Shown here in pieces: positions 27,004 through 35,097 of a stretch of DNA of 64,000 nt. Origin of the DNA: Labrenzia sp. 011 (GTDB lineage: Bacteria > Pseudomonadota > Alphaproteobacteria > Rhizobiales > Stappiaceae). The stretch spans positions 62,001 through 126,000 of the forward strand of contig NZ_QCYM01000012.1 of the NCBI RefSeq assembly GCF_003075075.1, in the 5' to 3' direction. The position numbers were made by a program, and so were the translations under genes. Positions within the stretch are counted from its first letter, which is position 1, and the number at the start of each line of letters is the position of its first letter. Below the pieces are notes generated by a model. The model had not been told where the DNA came from, did not search any database, and worked only from the letters and a program-made list of their open reading frames with translations.

Positions 27004-27387
27004 TCAGGCCGTATAGGGCGAGCAGCGCATGTAGCGCGGCACGTCGATATAGCTGTGCATGACGCTCAGATAGGCCTGGCATTCCGACTGGGTCTTGAAG
27101 CACCCGGCTTGCGAGATCCTGTACTGGTCCCCGAAGTTGTGCACCAGGCCGCTGGCGATCGCTTTCCAGCCGGAACCGCTGAAGGTCCGGCAGTCATAAG
27201 GCGTGTTGTAGGTGTAGGGGATGCTCTGCCGTGTCGTGCTGAAACCGGGAGCGAACAGCAGATCCGAGGGGGTCTGATATTGCTGGCAGGCGGCAAGGCC
27301 CATGGCGATGGTCACAACAGCGGACAGGTGCAGGCCGGTCTTCAGGCCACGGGCCGCTTGCAGGGAACTGCGGGATATGCGGTGCAT
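27004..27387 (-). CDS. Small lipoprotein, unknown
   Basis: A 127-residue protein from the ATG at 27387 with an LAAC lipobox (AMGLAACQQY) about residue 34, so an outer-membrane or inner-membrane lipoprotein. The mature part is Cys-rich (DCRTFSG, AGCFKTQSECQAYL, MRCSPYTA) and may form disulfides. GGAG lies 7 nt upstream of the ATG. An earlier in-frame ATG at 27429 would only lengthen the signal. No family recognised. Confidence 0.75.
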   Translation of the reverse strand: MHRISRSSLQAARGLKTGLHLSAVVTIAMGLAACQQYQTPSDLLFAPGFSTTRQSIPYTYNTPYDCRTFSGSGWKAIASGLVHNFGDQYRISQAGCFKTQSECQAYLSVMHSYIDVPRYMRCSPYTA

Positions 27388-27424
27388 GGCGAACTCCAGT
27401 GATCTGCGCGTCTTGGGGTGTGAA

Positions 27425-27457
27425 CTCATTGGTGAAGCCGAAATGGCATGGGAAATG
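27425..27457 (+). repeat. Dispersed repeat, copy A
   Basis: 33 bp that match 49478-49510 at 29 positions, including an unbroken 15-base run (CGAAATGGCATGGGA). The preceding GGGTGTGAACTCAT at 27416-27429 recurs exactly at 58369-58382. It lies just upstream of the small lipoprotein gene. No coding sense is seen. Confidence 0.5.
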
Positions 27458-27629
27458 GCGAAAGACCGATTTGCAATGCCCTAGACTTGATCCGAAGACC
27501 CGGACAAAATCAAGTCACGATCCGCAGAATGCCGGTCGCAGGCCCTGTCATGCCCGGTTCTGACGGGGAGGCGCCGGGGATTTCCTGGTCCCCGACAGGC
27601 CGGACCCGCGGGCGGGTCCGGCGCGAGGC

Positions 27630-29714
27630 CTATGCCTTGCCCGTCACCATCAGGGCGAAAGCCTGATTGAGCGCAACTTCCTTCAGCCGGTCGAAGCGGC
27701 CGGAAGCGCCGCCGTGGCCGGCTTCCATGTTGGTCTTGAGCATCAGCAGGCTGTCACCGGTCTTGAGCGCGCGCAGCCTGGCCACCCATTTGGCGGGTTC
27801 CCAGTAGGTGACGCGCGGATCGGTGAGGCCGCCGATGGCCAGGATCGCCGGGTAGTCCTGCGCCGTGACATTGTCGTAGGGCGAATAGGAGGCGATATAG
27901 TCGTAGGCGCTCCTGTCGGACACCGGATTGCCCCATTCCGGCCATTCCGGCGGGGTCAGCGGCAGGGTCTCGTCGAGCATGGTGTTGAGCACGTCCACAA
28001 AGGGCACCTCGGCGATGATGCCGCCGAATTTCGCCGGCGCGAGATTGGCGACCGCGCCCATCAGCATGCCGCCGGCGGAACCGCCCTGGGCGACGATCCT
28101 GTCATGGGAGGTGAACTTCTCCGCCACCAGATGATCGGCCGCGGCGATGAAATCCGTGAAGGTGTTCTTCTTGTTCTCCCGGCGGCCGTCCTTGTACCAG
28201 CGGAACCCCTTGTCCTTGCCGCCCCGGATATGGGCAATGGCATAGACGAAGCCCCGGTCCACCAGCGACAGGCAGTTGGTGTTGAAACTTGCCGGAATGG
28301 TGATGCCGTAGGAGCCGTAACCGTAGAGCAGAAGCGGCGCCGACCCGTCCAGTTTGGTGTCCTTGCGGTAAAGCACGGAGATGGGCACGGTTTCGCCATC
28401 GGCGGCCGGAGCCATCAGGCGGCGGGTGACATAGTCCGCCGCATTGTGGCCTGAGGGAACTTCCTGCTCCTTCCGCAGCACCCGCTCGCGGGTCTCGACA
28501 TTGTAGTCGAAGGTCTGTGAAGGGGTCGTCATGGACGAATAGGAAAAGCGGATGGTCGCCGTGTCGAACTCGTAGCCGCCGCCGAGGCCCAGGGAATAGG
28601 CCTCCTCGTCAAAATCGATGGAATGCTCGATATTGTCCGCCAGTCGGCGGATGACGATGCGCGGCAGGCCGTCTTCGCGCTCCAGACGGGTCATGAACGT
28701 CTTGTAGACGCAATGGGACAGGATCAGGCAGCCCGGCTTGTGGTCGACCAGATCCGTCCAGTTGTCGCGGCCCGGATTGTCCCTGGGGGCGGTCACGATC
28801 TTGAAATCTTCCGCATCGCCCGCGTTCGTGAGGATGTAGAGCGTGTTTCCGTTGTCATCGATGGAATATTCGATGCCGGTTTCGCGCGGTGCGATCAGCA
28901 CCGGATCGGACGTCGGCCGGTCGGCTGGGATCATCCAGACTTCGGAGGTTTCGTGGTCGTGGATCTCGATCACGATGGTGGCGCCCGACTGGGTCTTGCC
29001 GACGCTCATGAAGAAGCCCGCGTCCTGTTCCTCGTAAACCAGCACGTCCTTTGCCGGATCGGTGCCGATTTCATGGCGGAAGAGTTTCGAGGGCCGGTGA
29101 TTGGCGTCGAGGCGGATATAGAAGACGAACTTTCCGTCCGCCGAAAAGACGCCGCCGCCACCGGTGTCCTCGATGCGATAGTCCAGGTCCCTGCCGGTGG
29201 CGATGTCGCGGATCTGCAGGGAATAGAATTCCGAGCCCTTGTCGTCATAGGCCCAGGCGAGCAGCCTGTGATCCGGTGACTGGCCGGCCCCGCCGAGCTT
29301 GAAATAGGGCTTGCCTTCGGCCTCCCGGTCGCCATGCAGGAGCACTGTCTCCTCACCGCCGTCGCGCGGCGTGCGGAAGAAGATCGGCTGCTGGCCGCCG
29401 GTTTCGTATTTTATGCCGTAAGCATAGGGGCCGTCGGGGGAGGGGACCGAACTGTCGTCTTCCTTGATGCGCCCGCGCATCTCGTCGAACAGCTGTTCCT
29501 GCAGCTTGCCTGTGGGCGCCATCCGGGCGTCCTGATAGGCATTTTCGGCCTCCAGATAGGCGCGGATATCCGCATCCAGCACGGAAGGGTCGCGCATGAC
29601 CTCCTGCCAGTTTCCGGCGCGGAGCCAGTCATAGTCGTCCTGGCGGGATATGCCGTGGGTCTTGTGGGTGAGCGGGCGCGCTTCGGCGCGCGGGGGAAGG
29701 GCATCCTGTTTCAT
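27630..29714 (-). CDS. ptrB: Oligopeptidase B (protease II), S9 family
   Basis: A 694-residue serine oligopeptidase, with an N-terminal β-propeller (about residues 70-400) and a C-terminal α/β-hydrolase domain. Catalytic Ser lies in GGSAGG, the acid in the GLTDPRVTYWEP segment, and His in EAGHGG. It cleaves peptides after Lys/Arg in the cytoplasm. The ATG at 29714 (MKQDALPPRAEARPL) agrees with family starts, but no good ribosome site precedes it; in-frame GTG/ATG at 29807/29801 would add about 30 residues. The B12 riboswitch lies upstream on the opposite strand. Confidence 0.9.
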   Translation of the reverse strand: MKQDALPPRAEARPLTHKTHGISRQDDYDWLRAGNWQEVMRDPSVLDADIRAYLEAENAYQDARMAPTGKLQEQLFDEMRGRIKEDDSSVPSPDGPYAYGIKYETGGQQPIFFRTPRDGGEETVLLHGDREAEGKPYFKLGGAGQSPDHRLLAWAYDDKGSEFYSLQIRDIATGRDLDYRIEDTGGGGVFSADGKFVFYIRLDANHRPSKLFRHEIGTDPAKDVLVYEEQDAGFFMSVGKTQSGATIVIEIHDHETSEVWMIPADRPTSDPVLIAPRETGIEYSIDDNGNTLYILTNAGDAEDFKIVTAPRDNPGRDNWTDLVDHKPGCLILSHCVYKTFMTRLEREDGLPRIVIRRLADNIEHSIDFDEEAYSLGLGGGYEFDTATIRFSYSSMTTPSQTFDYNVETRERVLRKEQEVPSGHNAADYVTRRLMAPAADGETVPISVLYRKDTKLDGSAPLLLYGYGSYGITIPASFNTNCLSLVDRGFVYAIAHIRGGKDKGFRWYKDGRRENKKNTFTDFIAAADHLVAEKFTSHDRIVAQGGSAGGMLMGAVANLAPAKFGGIIAEVPFVDVLNTMLDETLPLTPPEWPEWGNPVSDRSAYDYIASYSPYDNVTAQDYPAILAIGGLTDPRVTYWEPAKWVARLRALKTGDSLLMLKTNMEAGHGGASGRFDRLKEVALNQAFALMVTGKA

Positions 29715-30066
29715 GGTGCAGGAGGTAGGATTTTTGATCCGCGAAGGCAAGGGGGCTGAGTGTTCATGACCGCTTGTTGCAAAACCTTGCACGAAGCTCA
29801 TTGACACTTTTCCCGAAGTCCTTCAGGCATGTGTCATGGTTCTCGAATCCAGTGTCTGGATCGGGATTAAAAGGGAACACGGTGCGGCGTAGCCAGAAGG
29901 CACCAAATCCGTGACTGCCCCCGCAACTGTGAGCGGCGAGCGAACCTGAAAGCGCCACTGGGAGTTTCCCGGGAAGGATCAGGCAAGCTTCGACCCGCGA
30001 GTCAGGAGACCTGCCATTTCACCTTCAACCTCAACCCGGGCGGGGTGCCCCGGAGGAGCGAGTGAT
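29715..30066. other. Divergent spacer, ptrB and riboswitch operon
   Basis: About 350 bp holding the ptrB promoter near 29720-29800 and, from about 29850, the cobalamin riboswitch. No separate gene is seen. Confidence 0.55.
29850..30016 (+). ncRNA. Cobalamin riboswitch
   Basis: The conserved AdoCbl-riboswitch elements occur in order: AAAAGGGAAC and GGTG near 29870-29884, the B12 box GCCCCCGCAACTGT at 29917-29930, GCCACTG at 29954-29960, CGGGAAGG at 29970-29977, and AGTCAGGAGACCTGCC at 30000-30015. It is in the 5' leader of a plus-strand transcript. A GC hairpin and the GGAGGAG ribosome site at 30052-30058 follow, so control is probably of translation initiation (and perhaps premature termination). 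When cobalamin binds, downstream synthesis should fall. Confidence 0.95.
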
Positions 30067-30174
30067 ATGACAGTTCAGCCGCAACCGGCTCCGTTTGACA
30101 TTCGGTTCTTCGACACTCCGCGCAATCGCGGAGGGCGACATGAACCGGTTCCAACGGAAAAAATCCGAGCATAA
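30067..30174 (+). CDS. Short leader ORF behind the riboswitch
   Basis: A 35-codon ORF beginning MTVQPQPAPFDIRFF with GGAGGAG 8 nt upstream, so its translation is the one the riboswitch can most directly control. It overlaps the next ORF by 35 bp in another frame. The peptide has no recognisable domain. It may be a translational coupler or leader, or a chance ORF behind a riboswitch that acts on the transcript. Confidence 0.45.
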   Translation: MTVQPQPAPFDIRFFDTPRNRGGRHEPVPTEKIRA

Positions 30175-30415
30175 TTCCAGTCTTCTTGCGCAGGCCGACA
30201 GTCTTGGCGACCGCGTGGCGCGCGCCATGCGTGCCAATGGGGTCATTCATCCCCATGCAGAACAGGACTTGCGTTATGTAATAACATTACGTAATCATCC
30301 GCGGTCCACGGTGAGCGGTGACACTCAGCGGCAGGGCAAGTCCGGACCGGAAACGTCAGTGGGCCATGCGGCGCCGGTGCCGCATCCGGTCGTCAACAAG
30401 GGAGAATTTCGATGA
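30140..30415 (+). CDS. Hypothetical 91-residue ORF, coupled to DUF1636 gene
   Basis: Begins MNRFQRKKSEHNSSLLAQAD; a GGAGGG site lies 4-5 nt upstream of the ATG. Its stop overlaps the DUF1636 start by 4 bp (ATGA). The protein has no recognised family, low complexity in its second half, and a Zur-like palindrome (30273-30290) inside its reading frame. The unusual overlap chain supports translation, but a remnant of a lost gene or a non-coding leader is possible. Confidence 0.4.
   Translation: MNRFQRKKSEHNSSLLAQADSLGDRVARAMRANGVIHPHAEQDLRYVITLRNHPRSTVSGDTQRQGKSGPETSVGHAAPVPHPVVNKGEFR
30273..30290. promoter_or_regulatory. Zur-like palindrome before the DUF1636-ABC operon
   Basis: GTTATGTAATAACATTAC, whose core ATGTAATAACAT differs from the alphaproteobacterial Zur-type core ATGTTATAACAT at one base. 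The inner GTAAT-AAC-ATTAC is a perfect inverted repeat. It lies 121 bp upstream of the DUF1636 ATG. Recognised by eye only; other Fur-family repressors are possible. Confidence 0.5.
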
Positions 30416-30816
30416 AGTCGGAACCGCACCGGATTTTTGTCTGCACCTCCTGTCGGGACAAGACGACCGGGGGGCGGCCCGGTCCTCAACTGATCGGCAG
30501 GCTGAAAAGCGCACTCCGGTCGGTCTGCCCGGTTGCCGATACCGATTTCATCGTCTCGGGCGTTGCGTGCATGGCGGGGTGTGCGCGGCCGTGCGTGGTG
30601 GCGTTTCAGGCCGCCGAAAAGGCGGCCTGGCTTTTCGGGGATATGGACCCGCAAGCGGATGTCGACGACCTGGTGGCGTTTGCGCGCCAATACCGGGATA
30701 TGGGGGATGGCTGGTGTTCTTCCGGACAGCGCCCGGGCAAACTGCGCAGGACTGCGCTTGCGCGGGTTCCGGCGGCACCTGTCCCGGCCGGATCTGACGG
30801 AAAGGTCTCCCTTTGA
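30412..30816 (+). CDS. DUF1636 predicted metal-binding protein
   Basis: A 134-residue protein with FVCTSCRDK near the start (Cys11, Cys14) and a VACMAGCARPCVVAF segment (Cys53, Cys57, Cys61). DUF1636 proteins are predicted cytoplasmic metal/cofactor binders and often sit with cobalamin-related genes; no enzymatic role is known. It overlaps the upstream ORF (ATGA) and the ATPase gene (TTGA), so it belongs to one coupled operon with the ABC transporter. Confidence 0.9.
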   Translation: MKSEPHRIFVCTSCRDKTTGGRPGPQLIGRLKSALRSVCPVADTDFIVSGVACMAGCARPCVVAFQAAEKAAWLFGDMDPQADVDDLVAFARQYRDMGDGWCSSGQRPGKLRRTALARVPAAPVPAGSDGKVSL

Positions 30817-31586
30817 CCGGGGCCCGCCTTTCCGTCAGCAGTATCAGCTGGAAGCCCGGACGCGGTGACCTGCTTCTTCATCCGATCAGCTTCGACCTCA
30901 CGCCGGGAGAAATACTGGGGATCGCCGGGGCCAACGGGGCCGGGAAGTCGACGCTTCTGCGGCTGCTGTACCGGTTTCTCAAACCGGTCAGCGGATCCAT
31001 TCTGGTCGATGGACGCGATATCTGGCGCCAGTCCGCGCGGGAAACGGCGCGCAAGGTCGCTGCTGTCCTGCAGGAGCAGCCGACGGATTTTGCGCTTTCC
31101 GTGCGTGAAATCGTTGCGCTGGGCCGGCGTCCGCACGGGTCGGGATTCGCCGCCGCCGGAAAGCGGGATGGCGAAGTCGTCGACGATGCGCTGGACAGGC
31201 TGGGACTGCTGGGGTTTTCCGAGCGTTCCTTCGGCTCGCTGTCCGGTGGAGAGCGTCAGCGGGTGATGGTTGCCAGGGCACTTGCCCAGGAACCGGCGCT
31301 GCTCATCCTTGACGAGCCCACCAACCATCTCGACATCCGTCATCAGCTCGAAATCGTGGAGCTTATCGGCACGCTCGGCATCACCATCGTGACAAGTCTG
31401 CACGATCTGAATCTCGCCGGCCGGGTCTGCGACCGGATTCTCCTGTTGCGCGAAGGCAGGGCCGTTGCCTGCGGTCCGCCGGGGGAGGTGCTGACGCCCT
31501 CCCATATCGAAACGGCCTATTCGGTGCGCGCGCAGCTGGAAAACCTGCCATCCAGCGAACTGCCGCATCTCACTTTTCATCTTTAG
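30813..31586 (+). CDS. FecE/BtuD-type ABC transporter ATPase
   Basis: A 257-residue ATPase. Walker A is GANGAGKST (residues 39-47), signature LSGGE is at 143-147, and Walker B LLILDEPTNHLD includes Asp167. It powers import of a cobalamin or metal-chelate through the FecCD-type permease two genes on. The start is TTG at 30813 and overlaps the DUF1636 stop by 4 bp, indicating coupling. Cytoplasmic, membrane-associated. Confidence 0.93.
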   Translation: MTGARLSVSSISWKPGRGDLLLHPISFDLTPGEILGIAGANGAGKSTLLRLLYRFLKPVSGSILVDGRDIWRQSARETARKVAAVLQEQPTDFALSVREIVALGRRPHGSGFAAAGKRDGEVVDDALDRLGLLGFSERSFGSLSGGERQRVMVARALAQEPALLILDEPTNHLDIRHQLEIVELIGTLGITIVTSLHDLNLAGRVCDRILLLREGRAVACGPPGEVLTPSHIETAYSVRAQLENLPSSELPHLTFHL

Positions 31587-31602
31587 AGCCTGGAGAAATC
31601 AC

Positions 31603-32538
31603 ATGAAACGTTTCGCCCTCGGCATGATTGCCCTGTCCTTCGCCGGTCCAGCGCTCGCGCAGAGCACGGTCCTGAGTTGCGGTCGGGAAGTGGTCTTCGA
31701 TGCTCCGCCCGCAGCCGCTGTTTCGAACGATGTCAATCTCACGGAAATGATGCTCGTACTCGGCCTGCGGGATCGCATGGTCGGCTACACGGGCATATCC
31801 GGCTGGAAAACCCTGGACGAGGACATGCGTGCAGGTGTCGCGGAACTGCCGGAGCTGTCGGAGAAATATCCGACGAAGGAAGTCCTGATCGGGGCCGATG
31901 CCGATTTCTATTTCGCCGGCTGGAATTACGGAATGAAGGTGGGAGGTGAAGTCACGCCACAGACGCTGGAGCCCTTCGGAATCAAGGTCTACGAGCTGAC
32001 CGAGTCCTGCATCCATATCGGCGACAAGCCGAAAGTCACCATGGAGGACATGTACAAGGACCTTCTCAATCTGGGGACAATTTTCTCGGTAGAGGAGCGC
32101 GCCGCCGATCTCGTGGCCGGGTACCGCCGGGAACTGGACGAGATAGCATCGACCCTGGCAACCGATGGGGAACCGCCGAGGGTGTTCGTCTACGACAGCG
32201 GTGAGGACAAGCCCTTCACGGCCGGCCGTTATGCAATGCCGACAGCTCTGATCGAAGCTGCCGGAGGGGTCAATATTCTGGATGACTTCGAAAAGAGCTG
32301 GGCGGTGATCGACTGGGAAACCGTTGTCGAAAGAAATCCGGAGGTTGTGGTGATCGTCAACTACGGCAATGTGACCGCGGAGCAGAAGCGCGACTTCATG
32401 AAAGAGAACCCGGCTCTTGCCGGTATCGATGCGGTCCGCAACGACCGTTTCGTTACCCTTGAATATGTGGAGGCTACGCCCGGACCGCGGAATATCCAGG
32501 CGGTCAGAAAGCTCGCCCAAGCCTTGCGGGGGCAGTAA
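31603..32538 (+). CDS. Periplasmic cobalamin/iron-chelate-type binding protein (BtuF-like)
   Basis: A 311-residue type III periplasmic binding protein with signal peptide (MKRFALGMIALSFAGPALAQ). It shows the two-lobed order of the TroA/BtuF/FepB fold: NLTEMMLVLGLRDRMVGYTG in lobe 1, a long connecting helix (MYKDLLNLGTIFSVEERAAD), VNILDDFEKSWAVIDWETVV and YVEATPGPRN in lobe 2. It follows the ATPase at 16 bp. Given the riboswitch upstream, cobalamin or a related corrinoid is the best guess, with ferric or zinc chelates as alternatives. Confidence 0.9.
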   Translation: MKRFALGMIALSFAGPALAQSTVLSCGREVVFDAPPAAAVSNDVNLTEMMLVLGLRDRMVGYTGISGWKTLDEDMRAGVAELPELSEKYPTKEVLIGADADFYFAGWNYGMKVGGEVTPQTLEPFGIKVYELTESCIHIGDKPKVTMEDMYKDLLNLGTIFSVEERAADLVAGYRRELDEIASTLATDGEPPRVFVYDSGEDKPFTAGRYAMPTALIEAAGGVNILDDFEKSWAVIDWETVVERNPEVVVIVNYGNVTAEQKRDFMKENPALAGIDAVRNDRFVTLEYVEATPGPRNIQAVRKLAQALRGQ

Positions 32539-32541
32539 GCC

Positions 32542-33630
32542 TTGCTGCAACAGTCAAACTGGAGACCCGGCCGGAAACCGCCCACGGGATCAGAGCTGGC
32601 AGGGACGCGGAGCAAATACGGCTTGTTGCTCCTGTCAGGGATGGCGGTTCTCGGGTTTTCCGTGATGGTGGCCGTGTCGGTCGGTTCGGTGACGGTTCCC
32701 GTCGATACGGTCTTTGGCATTCTTGCCAACAAGATCGTTGCGGGAGCCGTTGCTGCGGACTGGTCGTCGGGCCGGGAAGCGATTGTCTGGGAGATCCGCT
32801 TCCCTCGGGCCCTGCTTGCCGGTTTCGTCGGAGCGGGACTTGCCGTTACCGGCGCAGCGTTGCAATCAGTGACGCGCAACCCGCTCGCCGACCCGCATCT
32901 GCTCGGCATCTCGTCCGGCGGTGCGGCGGGCGCCATCTTCGCGCTGTTGCATACAGGGCTTTTTCTGGGGCTGATGACCGTCCCCCTGCTGGCATTCGCA
33001 GGCGCCTTGCTGGCGACCCTGACGGTGCTGGGGGTGACGCATTTCGCGTCGGCGACAAGTGCCGACCGGCTCGTGCTGGCCGGTGTCGCGGTCTCGTTCA
33101 TCGTCATGTCGCTCGCCAATGTGCTGATTTTTCTGGGGGACCCCAGGGCAACTCACACGGTTGTCTTCTGGATGCTCGGCGGCCTCGGACTGGCACAGTG
33201 GAACCAGCTCCTGTTCCCGCTGGCAATCCTGCTCGTCACCGTCCCCTATCTGCTGATGAAGGCGGGTGATCTCAACGCCATGACCATTGGCGATGAGACG
33301 GCATCAACGATCGGTATCAACGTCGTGCGATTCCGGCTGACCGTTTTCATCGTCGGCGCGCTCATCACCGGTGTGATGGTCGCCTTTTCCGGGATCATCG
33401 GTTTTGTCGGGCTGATGATCCCGCATATCGCGCGGTTTCTCGCGGGCGGGAGCTACAGCCGCGTTCTGCCGGTTTCGATGCTGCTGGGCGCCATTTTCCT
33501 GATCTGGGCCGACATACTGGCGCGTACGGTCATGGCGCCGGAGGATATACCCATCGGCATCGTCACGGGGCTGATCGGTGGCCTGTTCTTCATCTACCTG
33601 CTGCGATCAAGGTCCGTGGGCGGCCGTTGA
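32542..33630 (+). CDS. FecCD/BtuC-family ABC permease
   Basis: A 362-residue protein with about ten membrane helices. The family segment RFPRALLAGFVGAGLAVTGA is near residue 90, NPLADPHLLGISSGGAAGA follows, and GFVGLMIPHIARFLAGGSY is near residue 290. It starts (TTG) 3 bp after the binding protein stop, making a DUF1636-ATPase-SBP-permease operon. Its 3' end overlaps a convergent MFS gene by 41 bp. Confidence 0.93.
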   Translation: MLQQSNWRPGRKPPTGSELAGTRSKYGLLLLSGMAVLGFSVMVAVSVGSVTVPVDTVFGILANKIVAGAVAADWSSGREAIVWEIRFPRALLAGFVGAGLAVTGAALQSVTRNPLADPHLLGISSGGAAGAIFALLHTGLFLGLMTVPLLAFAGALLATLTVLGVTHFASATSADRLVLAGVAVSFIVMSLANVLIFLGDPRATHTVVFWMLGGLGLAQWNQLLFPLAILLVTVPYLLMKAGDLNAMTIGDETASTIGINVVRFRLTVFIVGALITGVMVAFSGIIGFVGLMIPHIARFLAGGSYSRVLPVSMLLGAIFLIWADILARTVMAPEDIPIGIVTGLIGGLFFIYLLRSRSVGGR

Positions 33631-34828
33631 ACAGGATGAAGACCATGATGGAGATGGTGACGAAGTTCCAGGCAATCCCGTTGAGAAAGGCCACCTCGTA
33701 GGAGCCGGTCAGATCGTAGATCCAGCCTGACAGCCAGCCGCCGAGCGCCATGCCCAGGATGGTCGCCATGATCACCAGTCCGACGCGCTGTCCGGCTTCG
33801 CGTGCCGGAAGATACTCGCGGACGATCACGGCATAGCTCGGCACGATGCCGCCCTGGGCGAGGCCGAACACCAGCGACACCAGGTAGAGCGACGCCAGGC
33901 CGGAAACGGGGATGAAGAGGAACAGGGCCGCGCATTGCAGGACGGCGCCGATCAGCAGCGTCTTGACGCCTCCGATCCTGTCGGCGAGGTAGCCCGACAC
34001 CAGGCGGCTGATGACGCCGGTGCCGGTCATGAGGGCGATCATGTCCGCGCCGGGGGCCACGCCGTAGCCGAGATCGACGCAATAGGCGACGATATGAACC
34101 TGCGGCATGGACATGGCGACACAGCAGCCCAGACCGGCGATCACCAGGAGAATCTGCAGCGTGGTGGGGCTCAGTCCGGTCGTATGCTGTCCGAAGCCTC
34201 TGGCGCCGGCTGTTGCCGCCATCGCGTTTTCCGGAGGCGGGCGGCGCAGGATCAGGGACAGCGGCAGCATGGCCACAAGGCAGATGACGGCGATCATCAG
34301 GTAGGTTTCGCGCCAGTCCGCCGTTGCCAGGTTCCACTGGATGAGCGACGGCCAGACGACCCCGGCAATATAATTGCCGCAGGCGACGCTGCCGACGGCC
34401 AGACCGCGGCGCTTGACGAACCAGTGGGAGATATCGGCGATCAGGGGACCGAATGTCGCCGAGGTGCCAAGGCCGATCAGGACGCCCTGCGCCAGCGAAA
34501 AGAGCCAGATATCGGGGGCAATGGCGGCAAGGGCAAAGCCGGCGCTCAGGCAGAAGGCCGACGCAATGACCGGCGGAACGATGCCGAAGCGGTCGGCGAA
34601 GCGGCCGAGAATGTAGTTTCCGGCCGCGAAGCCGAGCATGGTCGCGGTATAGGGAAGGGAAGCGTCCGCCCGGTCGACACCGAAATCCGCCTGTACGGCC
34701 GGCAGCACGATGACCACGGCCCACATGCCCGCGCCGCCGAGCGTGCTGAGCAGAATGGAAATCGCCAGACGAAACCAGGCATAGGGCCCGTCCTGGACAT
34801 AGGGATCTGGGGAAATGGCTACGGACAT
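33590..34828 (-). CDS. MFS transporter (OFA/MCT-like)
   Basis: A 412-residue, 12-helix major facilitator. TLGGAGMWAVVIVLPAVQ in helix 1, GFAAGNYILGRFADRFG and SYAVIVREYLPAREAGQRVG are typical of OFA/monocarboxylate-type members. Transported substrate unknown. The stop lies inside the 3' end of the ABC permease gene (41-bp convergent overlap). No neighbour suggests its role. Confidence 0.88.
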   Translation of the reverse strand: MSVAISPDPYVQDGPYAWFRLAISILLSTLGGAGMWAVVIVLPAVQADFGVDRADASLPYTATMLGFAAGNYILGRFADRFGIVPPVIASAFCLSAGFALAAIAPDIWLFSLAQGVLIGLGTSATFGPLIADISHWFVKRRGLAVGSVACGNYIAGVVWPSLIQWNLATADWRETYLMIAVICLVAMLPLSLILRRPPPENAMAATAGARGFGQHTTGLSPTTLQILLVIAGLGCCVAMSMPQVHIVAYCVDLGYGVAPGADMIALMTGTGVISRLVSGYLADRIGGVKTLLIGAVLQCAALFLFIPVSGLASLYLVSLVFGLAQGGIVPSYAVIVREYLPAREAGQRVGLVIMATILGMALGGWLSGWIYDLTGSYEVAFLNGIAWNFVTISIMVFILFNGRPRTLIAAGR

Positions 34829-35097
34829 TGTCAGCGCTCGGTATCTTGCGTGACCCTTGGCCTATCAGTTTCTCGAAACCGGCACCAATGAATATCCGTG
34901 AAGCCATTCAGCAGTTTTGGGAATGGAAGCCCGGAGACGTGCTTGCGCTGCTGACCGCTGAAAGACCCTCAGCCATGTAATTCCACCCAAGTACAGCACC
35001 GCTGCATGCAGAACCGGAACCCGGTGCGCAGGGGCGAGCGCAAGCGAGCTCCATCGGGCGGCAAGCGGCCGTGAAGGACGGCGAAGTCGCCGGCTGC

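Noticed and set aside
30095..30415. Longer form of the ORF behind the riboswitch, from 30095
   Set aside because: The ATG at 30140 has a GGAGGG site; the extension has none.
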